Assembly (NCBI GenBank): GCA_002286715.1
Contig: NSJX01000006.1
Location: forward strand, 496,001-560,000
DNA from: Dentipellis sp. KUC8613
Lineage: Eukaryota > Basidiomycota > Agaricomycetes > Russulales > Hericiaceae
DNA length: 64,000 nucleotides
Reading direction: 5' to 3'
Part shown: piece after piece, positions 46,263-56,081 of the stretch
How positions within the stretch are numbered: position 1 is the first letter of the stretch
How the letters are laid out: every line of letters starts with the position of its first letter
The notes under the pieces: model-generated
Database searches by the model: none
What the model saw: the letters and a program-made list of their open reading frames with translations, nothing else
What the model was told of the DNA's origin: nothing
Translations under genes and position numbers: made by a program

Positions 46263-49007
46263 CAGCTCAATAGCTCCGGTAGGCCATTTGATATGTCAGC
46301 TTGAAGCAATACCGTACTAATATGATCGTTCTCAAGAACTATCTGCAGCCGAGGGCAAAAACACATATACAAGCGGGTGCCTTGGTTGGGGGCTTGGGCT
46401 TGGGCGGGGGAACATATCCCAACGACTTCCGCAAGAAAATAAATTCCGACTCACTGTCACTTTCCGTTTGCGATCAACCATTTAATGTTTCCGGGCTGTG
46501 TGTGTAACAAACGTGAGCGCCCCACTAAATCAGCCGCTGAAACGTCTGACTGAGAGCGAAGTTCAGCCCATGACCTCCGTTGGCCGTGTATCTCGAAGCA
46601 TCCTCGCTGCGCGGAACGCGGCTGCTCACTAAATTGCTCGCTTAAAGGTGTGCCTTCGTCGGCAACTGTTGTCAATACGCCGGTTCACCAAGCGTCCATG
46701 CGTGCAACGCTCTTCTGCTAGTCCAGGCCCGTTAGATCAGTGCCATGGCTATGTCTCCAACGACGAACACCTCTAATTTTTTCTCCTTTGGAAGGGTCTA
46801 TACGGCGGCGCTCTACATTCCGATGCCTGTGGCATCCGACGCATGCTGAGAAATGATCTCCACTGATGATCAGTCGTTCCGCCCACTCAATAGCGAAGCC
46901 ATAGAAGACTCCTGCAGACGGACGCTCCCGCCGTCGACGGATGTACACTTGTCCCTTGTTGCAGGTCCATCAAGCTTAATTAGGCGCTCTGCTTCTAGGC
47001 CTCACCTGTCACCACGACCTGTTTTATTGTGTGCTTGTTCATAACGCTGGGAAGCATCCGAGCGCCATCGCTCGTTGGTAGACGGCATCTGTACTCGTGG
47101 ATCCTTAGACATACCTGGGCCCGAGGGACGTGTACTCGGAGCCGCCTTCTAGTGTCTCCAGCTTCGGGCGCTGATCTGACGGAGTGGAGATGACGGACAT
47201 CGGGCCTTGGGTGTAGTGCTGGCTCCTTCGTCCCTGGTAGCAATCGACTGCTGATCGCCTCCGGAGCTTTCCAGGACCGTCTGACGCCCCTCAGACCCGT
47301 GTGGTCAAACACACAAGCAGCGGGGCATTTTATTCCTGGATAGGCATGCGGTATTCTAAGTACCTGAACTGATTTCTCATCACTGTTAGACGACGTCGAC
47401 GTTTTTGCACCCGCTAGTGGATCCCCACGTCTCTAATACAACGATCAGTCACCGCATCCGTGTCCCACACGGTTACTCCGTCGAGTAATCGGACTACTCG
47501 GGAGGGAGTTGCTGCCCCCGGTCCACAAGCTGTTGTCGTGGTACAGGACTACGTTTCATCTATACAAGCCGTTGCACAACCGAGCGTTTACATCGTTGTC
47601 CATGTGTCACAGTGATCTCGACTCTGCGCGCTCTTCCTCTCCAAGGATTCCAAGGACACACATTGATGAGTTGGAAAAGCTCTTAGCCAATCGCCCAAAC
47701 TCGTTGGACTCAATGGATCTGGCGGAGCGCTCGGGTCCCCCAACTCTCCTGCTCATCAGCGAACCCCGACTCGGATTCGTGCTATTTTTTCCCTGCTTCG
47801 TCTTAACATTCTTTGGCGTAAATCCTGCGGTCTCGTGCTATTCAGTCAAGTACTGCGCACTTGCACATGCATTCTGAACTCTTTCACAGTTTCGCATCCT
47901 CGCCCCATGAGGTTGGCGATCTGACCCGCGAGCCGTGAAGGAGCTTGGAGGAGTCATGTATTCAAGCTGCAGATCCCATCATGCCACCATCCAGTTTCTT
48001 GGGGCTGATAGCATCCGATCTCTATCTATGCCGGAAGAGCCGCGATGCGATCTGCATTGAACTGCCAACCTAGAATCGTTACGATACGACGCCCTCGACG
48101 GACTCTCAGGTACGTCGGGGTTTCCCGGCCCTCAACGTCGTTCCAGTTGAATACTAGCATCAATATTGAATGTGTCGCAGATCACCTTCGGAAAATCTTG
48201 GGGAATCTGCGCAGATGCGGGTACTATTCTACATAGTCAATTGAGTATGCGAATCTTGATGCTGATGGTGACTTGGTCCCTGATTGGAGTTGCATTCATA
48301 GGTTTGTATACTAGCGTCTTATTATCCTAAACACACCGCTGTCGCCGACAGCAAGTGTGCAATATTCGATGGCCACGCGGCCCGCTGCGCCGTTGCGCTC
48401 TACGATCGCCGGTAGACGCCATCGTCAACCAGGAGCAACGAAATGCCGCGGACGTGGATCGGCGTGTGCGTTTGCAAATTCAGTGCAATGAACTCAATTG
48501 GAGATCCTTTCTAATCTCTGTGGTACACACGGCGTAGCGAACCGGCGGTATAGAGTATGATGACATTTGTCGATGCTGGTCTCGTATGGGCTTCATGTGA
48601 GGCAAGTTGCCCAACTGCGCCGCCGTCGCGGGTTTCAAGAAGATCTCTAGGCGATACGGGCCGCAACGTCATACGTCTTAATACTCGGGCCGCACGCAAT
48701 TGAACCAACCGTCAGATGACATTACGACGTAAGAAAGCAAGTCGAAAACGACCGACAAAGAAACACCGCGAAGAAACTAAAAGATGCGTGAAGTATGCCA
48801 CAACAAGAAAACCAATGTCCAAATTTAGAGTCCATCAAAGTCCGTGGAAGATGTAGAACGTATTCCCGTCTGGTTCCATACTAGTAATGCGGCGTGAAGT
48901 GGTGCGTGTCACGTTCGTAAACTGCAGCCGTGGAGAGGTCGCTATTTGGCGGGAAGTCAACATCGCAGAAGAAGACGAATGAACGCGTGTTGTACTCACG
49001 ACACTCT
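46263..49007. other. 2.7-kb region without a recognisable gene
   Basis: The largest gene-free stretch of the window. Short frames such as 47509-47877 (+), with IDELEKLLANRPNSLDSMDL, and 46718-46948 (-) look protein-like in part but cannot be extended by splicing. No terminal repeats, long direct repeats or transposase motifs were seen by eye. Decayed coding or mobile DNA is possible. Confidence 0.4.
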
Positions 49008-49421
49008 TTACAGGCCACACTGCGACGGGGCAACCTGCTGCACAGATGCCTCCACGCTACCCAAGAACTGCGCCTGCCCATCCGTCAAAGTGTTCATCGC
49101 CTCGAGGGAGAGGTTGAAGCCGTCGTCGGCGTGGTCCACCGCGACGATGTTGACCGTGACGCCGTTGTAGCTGATCGCCCAGCACGTCCCGCAAGCGTCG
49201 GAGCCCCAGCCGGCGATAGCAGCGGCAGCGCCGAGGTTGGGGAAGTCGGGGAGCGAACCGAAGGTGGGGAATTTGCCCACCAGTCCCTTAGGTCCGTCGG
49301 AGCAGGAGACGGTGTTCATTGACTGCCCGGCATTGTCGTAAGTCGTGTCGTAGCGGATGGTGTCCGCCAGAGCGAGGGTGGAGAAGGCGAAGAGGGAGGT
49401 GAAGGCGGCGAAGAACTTCAT
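49008..49421 (-). CDS. Cerato-platanin family secreted protein
   Basis: Small secreted, surface-active protein of filamentous fungi. Family members bind chitin oligomers, loosen cellulose or trigger plant defence. A single exon of 137 codons. The signal peptide MKFFAAFTSLFAFSTLALA is followed by DTIRYDTTYDNAGQSMNTVSCSDG. The four Cys of the family are present (VSCSDG, DACGTC, SQCGL), as are the conserved GSLPDFPNLGAAAAIAGWGS, YNGVTVNIVAVDHADDGFNLSLEAMNTLT and the C-terminal CGL. The double-psi barrel should be intact. Wood-decay fungi usually have several copies. Long spacers on both sides suit independent, strong regulation. Confidence 0.95.
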   Translation of the reverse strand: MKFFAAFTSLFAFSTLALADTIRYDTTYDNAGQSMNTVSCSDGPKGLVGKFPTFGSLPDFPNLGAAAAIAGWGSDACGTCWAISYNGVTVNIVAVDHADDGFNLSLEAMNTLTDGQAQFLGSVEASVQQVAPSQCGL

Positions 49422-49536
49422 GACTGAGTGAAAAATGGGTTTAGGTGGGTAGGTTTGGAGAGTGCGTAAGAACCAGAGGAAGAACTGAGAGAATACGAAT
49501 GAAACGGTGGTGAGGAGATTCGAGCCAGCTGAAAGG

Positions 49537-49543
49537 TTTTATA
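49537..49543 (-). promoter_or_regulatory. TATA box of the cerato-platanin gene
   Basis: TATAAAA on the minus strand, 116 bases before the ATG at 49421, leaving room for a 5' UTR of about 85 nt. Confidence 0.55.
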
Positions 49544-50427
49544 GACGAGGAAAGACGGAGAACTCAAGACGTCCTGTGAAGCGAGCTCTGCAGACGGCGG
49601 GCAGAAGGTGTGTCTTGACCGTGCATCGGTGTGTGATATCGGTCGGTCGGTCGTGAAATGACCACCCTTGACGTCGTTTAGTCTACCAGCTGATCCGGAT
49701 TAGTACAGAGGCGGTGAGAAGACATGCGCACAGATGACACGAATAGCACCGGACAGTACATAAGAGCTCGTGGTGAGCGTAGCGGAGATGGTGGCCGCAA
49801 ATGATTCGGGGTGACCCAGTGAGTGCTCAGAGCACCTCTAGCGCTTCTAGGTCAGCGTGTTTCTAAGACGGGCATCACATCGATATGAAGGAAAATAAGG
49901 AAACAAAGCCTCGTGGCGATGAAGCTGCGCTTCTATAACACGAAGCGAACAGCCCCGGGCTTATTAGATGTACTCGAGTACGGAAGGGCCATACGAAATG
50001 CCGTGAAGAAGTGTTACGATGGACATCGCCGGCCACAGCATAAAGGAAGCGCAGAAGATGGAGCCAGCGCATGACTGTGAGTGCACATGAGCGCTGTCAT
50101 CTGAACTGGACGCCACAGTGGTGAGCTGTCGGAGGATTCCCCGGGCCGCCGAGTGGAGTAAGCGGTTGTTGTGGCATGTTTCGCGTTATTAGGATCGGAG
50201 GCTGTTGCCAAACAAACGCTGGAAGAGGCAATATCGTGACCCAATTGTATTACACAATCGCACGTCAACAGCTGCTATAGTAGGTGACACCGCAAGGGTC
50301 CCCTCAACCCCCACAGTACTTGTAGATGCTGCACCGGCTTGCAGCCATCCCTCGTATCACTCCCTCCCATCACACGGCTATACGCTTAAACCAAATTCAC
50401 GTCCGACTCATCCATTCATCTGGCATC
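49544..50427. other. Divergent spacer, no gene seen
   Basis: Separates the cerato-platanin promoter from the M16 protease start. ORFs are short and unsupported. The final 130 bases are rich in CTC and CCA and probably hold the protease promoter. Confidence 0.45.
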
Positions 50428-53400
50428 ATGACTGCTGGTATTCCCGAAGACGAGGCAAATTGGCGACCGGCCAAGTCGCTCAAGGGCACCAACTATTTTA
50501 TCTTTGACAAGTCTATTGAGAAGTCGCAGCAAGATGATCGCGAATACAGGCTCATCCGCCTTGAGAATGGACTCCAGGCGATGATTGTCCACGACGCGAC
50601 CGCGGACAAGGCCGCAGCAAGTCTGGATGTCGCAGTTGGCCATCTGAACGACCCTGTGAGTATCAAACACTTGTATCCAGTGTCGACCGTGCTTGGTGAA
50701 AGACGACCGGCTTGTTGCGCTTAAATTCAACGCGAACAGGCTGGGGGTACCAAGGATATACGATAGTGGGACGCGCGTACTCATCGGAGTGAGCCGACGC
50801 GTCTTTGGGCGTTTGGGCACGTCCGCCAAAGCATGTGCGTCGCGCGACGCCCGTTGATCTAGCTGTCATGATATTGCATAGAGGGAAAGTAGCATGCAGC
50901 TTGTATTCAAGACTGATTGCATCATGCCAATGTCGTGTGCACCCTCCTGCTAAAACCGTTCATGCAATTTAAGGAATTCGAGCTAACCTACTTGAACAGG
51001 ATGACATGCCCGGACTGGCTCATTTTTGCGAGCACCTGTTATTCATGGTGATTAAATCCACGCTGTCGCAGCTGAGTATGTCTCACTTATGCCTTTTGTA
51101 GGGAACCGAGCAATTTCCCAAGGAAAACGAATATAACGAGGTACGTCCACTACTCTCGGTCCGTAGCAATGGCTCATCTTCAATTTTTGTATAGTATCTA
51201 TCGAAGAATAACGGTAGCTCCAATGCCTATACGGCGGCTTCCAACACAAACTATTACTTCACCGTGGCCACCCCTGCTCTCACGGGCGCCCTCGCCCGGT
51301 TTTCTGGCTTCTTCCATTCCCCGCTCTTCGCGCCATCTTGCACCAACCGCGAGTTGAACGCTGTCGACTCTGAGAACAAGAAAAACTTGCAGTCCGATGT
51401 ATGGCGCATCTTCCAGCTCAACAAGCACCTGACGAAGCCTGGCCATCCCTGGAGCAAATTTGGTACCGGCAACAAGGAGAGCCTCACCAAGGTCGGTAGA
51501 GACTTGAAGGCGCGCCAGACAGCGGCGAACGGCGTCGACAAGAAGGCTCGTCTGTCAGCTGCTACGTCTATAGATAACAGCCTTGCACCATCTCCCTTGT
51601 CGTCCCGCGCCGTATCACCTGCTCCTTCCGTCAATTCTGCTGTCAGCGAGATTGAAGCAGATGGAGGAACGGTTGGACGTGAGACGCGTCGCAGATTGAT
51701 CGAATGGTGGACTGAGAACTACTGCGCGAGCAGAATGAGGCTATGTGTTATCGGGAAAGGTAAAGCCATCTACATTTTTGAATAGACATGAAATTAATGC
51801 CCGGTTGTAGAATCCCTGGACGACTTGAGCGAAACTGTCATCGAGTTTTTCTCGCCAGTCCTGAACCGCGGAAAGGACCCCCTCCCAATGATCACGGATC
51901 ACCCCTTCGGCCCTGCAGAAAAAGGCGTACGTCTTTATCGTCACATATGCCTGTCAAACCTTTTTGGTTGACAAATCTCTCTTTAGAAACTCATCTCCGT
52001 GCAAACGATCATGGCCTTCCATGCCATCGAGATCTCGTTCCCCCTCGCAGATCAAGTTCCTCTGTATCGCTACAAGCCCGCGAACCTCCTTTCCGAGTTT
52101 ATTGGGCATGAGGGCCCGGGATCTGTGCATTCTTATCTCAAGGAGAAAGGCTGGATCACTTCCCTGAACGCAGGCCCTCAGAGCCTAGGGCGCGGCTTCG
52201 CGATGTTTAAGGTCACCATTCATCTGACGAAAGAGGGTTTCCGTGAGTGAAGTGTAACGTTGACACCCTCCCTTATCACTCACTTCTCTTCGACTCTAGG
52301 GCACTATCGGGAAGCTGCTCTCGCGGTGTTCAACTACCTCTCGCTTCTTCGCTCCACAGAAGTTCCTGCCTGGTATTCGCAGGAGTTTAGCAAGATCATG
52401 GAAACGCGCTTCCGCTTCACGGAGAAAGGCCGGCCTGAAGACTACGCAGTGTGGGTCTCTGAACACATGGGCAGGCCGGTTCCGCGCGAGCTGGTATTGA
52501 AGGCGTCTCAGGTGATGTCGGAGTGGGATCCTGAGGGTGTAGCTGAGAAGGAGATGCGCCGAGCTCTGGAGGGTCTCCGCATCTTCGAAGGTCGTGCAGT
52601 CCTAATGGCCAGGAAAGACGACCATGAGGAGGTTGCGGGTCGTAAGGAATGGGACACTGAGCCTTGGTATCAAACTGCCTACCGTGTAGAGAAGTTCGAC
52701 GATGATTTCGTGCAGAAGGTACGGATCAATGCTGATCCCGTTGCATGGTAGCTGACGGCGCACCTCTTCAGGCTGAGGGTCCCAACGTGATCCCGCAACT
52801 TCACCTTCCTAACCCGAACAACTTCGTCCCTCAGAACCTTGACGTCGACAAGCGCGAAGTGGAAAAGGTGAATATCTTTTCGTTTCATCCGCTATCCTAC
52901 TAATGTTATTTCAAGGTGGAGAAACGCCCTCACCTTATCCGCCAAACACCGTCCAGCACCCTCTGGCACAAGAAGGACGATCGATTCTGGATACCTAGAG
53001 CCCACGCTCTGCTTGACATCCGGACCCCGTACGCCAGTTCCACCCCGGAGGCCGCCGTCTTGACAAGGTATTGTTTGCGGATACATTCTTCCTTTAGCAT
53101 ATCTCATGAGCATCGACAGGTTGTTCGTTAACCTGGTCAACGACGCGCTCAACGAATACGCCTATGCTGCGGATCTCGCCGGGTTGAATTACAACCTTAC
53201 CTCGTTCCGCCTGGGCATCTACGTCGGTGTTGGCGGATACAACGATAAACTCCATGTACTCCTGAAAACTGTTCTAGAGAGGATCAAGTCGCTGCAGGTT
53301 AGATCCGATCGCCTAGAAGTGTCTAGAGAGCAGGTATGACACCAATGTTCATCGTCTATGAAGAAAGAAACTGATGGAATCATCAATCGTAGATGAAACG

Positions 53401-54857
53401 GGATTGGGAGAACTTCCTCCTCGGACAATCTTACACTATATCAGATTATTATAGCCGGTACTTAATGACCGACTCTCAGTGGACGATACCCGAATTACTT
53501 GACGCCTTGGCTGGTAAGTTGGCTGCGTGGTACATGATAACGTTGGAGACTGACGGTGCACCCCGTTCATAGTTGTCACGGTGCAGCAAGTCCAGGACCA
53601 TGCTACCAAATTGCTGTCAAAAATCCACACTTTAATGCTGGTGCAGGGCAACCTGTATAAAGATGTAAGAAGCATTCTCATCAGCCCTGTACTTTTCCTC
53701 ATCAGTTCAAATACAGGAAGCGGTGAACATTGCTAAAATGTCAGAAGAGATCCTGGGCGGAGCGCCCATGGGTCCGTATGACTGCACCGAGTCGGCGTGC
53801 TTCCCGAAAGAAAGTGAGGTGCTTTCACCTGTTTTGCATATCCTTCGTCCTGATCAGCGCCTAGGTACTAACCTCGTCTGGTCGACACCCGTGCCCAACC
53901 CAAATGAGCCGAACTCCGCCTTGACCTACTACCTCCATCTTGGATCTTACAACGAGAGGCCTCTTCGCGTCGCCTCCTCCCTTCTCTCTCAGATCATCTC
54001 GGAGCCCGCCTTCAACATCCTTCGCACAAAAGAGCAGCTCGGATACATCGTGGGCGCCTCCCTGTGGCAGTCAAACGGATCGCACGAGATCGGCCTTCGC
54101 ATCGTGGTGCAGAGCGAGCGCGGGCCCGTGTACCTCGAGGAGCGCGTTGAGGCGTTCTTGAACCACATGAAGGGAGTCTTGGAGGCAATGTCCGATGCCG
54201 AATTTCAGGAGCAGAAGGACGGTTTGGAGAAGAAGCGCAGAGAGGAGCCGAAGAACCTCAGCGAGGAGGTGCAACGGTTCTGGTCGCAAATTGATTCAGG
54301 ATACCTTGACTTCTATAGACGTGAGTGCGTCTTCGTCAATGCTGGGTCCTTTCTAATTGGCTTGTGCAGGCTCCGAGGATGCGGACTATCTGAAGACGGT
54401 CACGAAGACCGACGTCATCGCCCTGTTCTCGAAATACCTCCTCCCTTCGTCCACCGAGCGCAAGAAACTCTCGGTCCACGTCAAGTCGCAGATGCCTCGG
54501 ACCAAACACGTCAGCAGCGCTGCTATGGATGCCTTCGCGCAGCATCTCAAGGACGCCAATGTGGCGCTCGAGGATGTCAACTGGCGGGAAGAGCTGGAGG
54601 GCGAGCCGACTGTCGCCGACTTCAAGAAATATTGGACTGGTGTTTTCACCGAGCGGTCCATTAAGGACACTGATAGCCTTCTTTCAGTTGTCTCTGGACT
54701 TGTGGAGAAGTATCCTGCTACGAAGGATGCGGAGGGCGCGCTGAGGAGCGATGTCAAGCAGATCGAGGACATCAAGGCCTTCAAGGCCTCGCTGAGGATC
54801 ACAGATCCTCCAAAGCCTCTCGTAGAGTGGAATGATCTCCCAGTACCCAAGTTTTAA
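50428..54857 (+). CDS. STE23: M16 metalloprotease, insulin-degrading enzyme type
   Basis: Zinc protease that cuts small peptides inside a closed chamber. Yeast Ste23 processes a-factor. Exon 1 encodes MTAGIPEDEANWRPAKSLKGTNYFIFDKSIEKSQQDDREYRLIRLENGLQAMIVHDATADKAAASLDVAVGHLNDP. The inverted zinc motif HxxEH is in [39 protein letters not shown], and the third ligand Glu lies in the ELNAVDSENKKN helix. Three further M16 domains follow, with the conserved EQLGYIVGASLWQSNGSHEIGLRIVVQSERGP block in the C-terminal half. An Ala/Ser-rich insert (ARLSAATSIDNSLAPSPLSSRAVSPAPSVNSAVSE) occurs in domain 1. It ends VEWNDLPVPKF at 54857. The first intron (50656-50999) is 344 nt, the rest short. About 1,100 residues. 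Confidence 0.94.
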
Positions 54858-55282
54858 TTCCTATACTCGCATTGCTATCGTTGACATACCAGTGTACCAT
54901 ACGTCCTAATTATACTGTGCTGCAGTGACTCACATTCGTTATGATGTTTGCCTTTCAGGGCTAGTCGTTGCAATGTCTATTGTGTGTCAACTTGCACCGG
55001 CGGTCTAGATTCGCAAAGATCGTCTTATCATCGCACTCATACAAACCGCGATCTTCACTTCTATCTGTGGCAACATGGTAGACTACTGAAACACAGTGGG
55101 AGAAGGGGTGTACTTCATCAAAGTCTGAAAAGCTATAAGCAACGCGACCGGTAAGCAAACTAGGTGTACAACGACATACAAAGTGGGGGGGCGAGGGCGA
55201 CAGACCATAGGAAAGCTACCGAAAGTGCGACGAGAAAACACAAAGACAGCACGGACACAAAACAATGATCGCACACGCCCGA
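54858..55282. other. 3' spacer between convergent genes
   Basis: Contains the 3' UTRs of the protease and CKS1. No gene is seen. Confidence 0.5.
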
Positions 55283-55815
55283 TTACTTCTTCCTTCCGTT
55301 ACGGGTGCCTGCGGCCTTGGCGTTCGCATATTGCTGCTGCTGCTGTTCGTAGAGTTGCTGCTGTGCGAGCTGCGCGTCGAAGTTCTTCGCCCTTCGGAAA
55401 AGCAGGACGTGTGGCTCAGGCGCTGTATTCCGGTCAGTCGCGTGCCGTAATGCCTGGAAGAGGCTACATACCATGCACTTCATAGTGAACCCAACCTAAG
55501 CTCTGCGTGATTCCAATGTGCCGCCACTCCTGTTCAGTCAGAAGCCGAAGTGTGCCAGAGTCATCGGGGCTAAAGTACTGCTTGGGAATGAGCTTGAAGA
55601 GTGGCTTTGGTAGGATGACGTGTCGGTATTCGTATTCATCGTCTGAGTATCGGTCAGAGTAGTGAATCCTACGCGCCGTCAGTCGGTGGCTCCGACATTG
55701 TATGAGGCACGTACTTCTCGATATACTCGTCGATCTTCTTCTGCTCAGCGGCGGCGGCGGCTGCCGCTGCTGCCTGTTGCTGAGCAGCTGTCTGCTGTTG
55801 CTGCTTGGAGGCCAT
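55283..55815 (-). CDS. CKS1: Cyclin-dependent kinase regulatory subunit CKS1/Suc1
   Basis: Small CDK-binding phospho-adaptor that guides multisite phosphorylation. Three exons. Exon 1 gives [34 protein letters not shown]. Exon 2 holds the core [65 protein letters not shown]. Exon 3 completes [12 protein letters not shown], the strand-exchange and phosphate-pocket region. Anion-binding residues of the family are present (R in YSDRY, W and R in [13 protein letters not shown]). Both ends are extended: a Gln/Ala-rich head of about 23 residues and a Gln-rich tail ([30 protein letters not shown]). It shares a 266-bp divergent promoter with the meiotic helicase. Confidence 0.95.
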
Positions 55816-55923
55816 ATGAGAGTCCGAATGGAGGGAGTGCCACAGGTATCTGGAGGGTATAAATGGGTGATATAGGTCGGAGAGCAAAGTAGCCAGGGCC
55901 CAGCTGCGGCTAATTCCACACAA

Positions 55924-55929
55924 ACGCGT
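55924..55929. promoter_or_regulatory. ACGCGT box in the CKS1-HFM1 divergent promoter
   Basis: A palindromic MluI cell-cycle box lies 109 bases before the CKS1 ATG and 153 bases before the HFM1 ATG. In yeasts this site is bound by MBF at G1/S and pre-meiotic S. Use here is inferred. Confidence 0.35.
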
Positions 55930-56081
55930 TCCGTCACACTCACACCGCCACACAGTCACGGTCAGTCGGTCACCCATCGGATGCACGTGATGGGAGAATC
56001 GCGACGTGTCACGGCGGTCGCGACCCCCGAAGCCCTCGCGGCTTGCCTCTTCCCACCACCTGCCGGGTGTCGTTCATTGCG

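Noticed and set aside
46263..49007. Transposon with terminal repeats
   Set aside because: No paired inverted or direct long repeats, integrase, reverse transcriptase or transposase motif was visible by eye.
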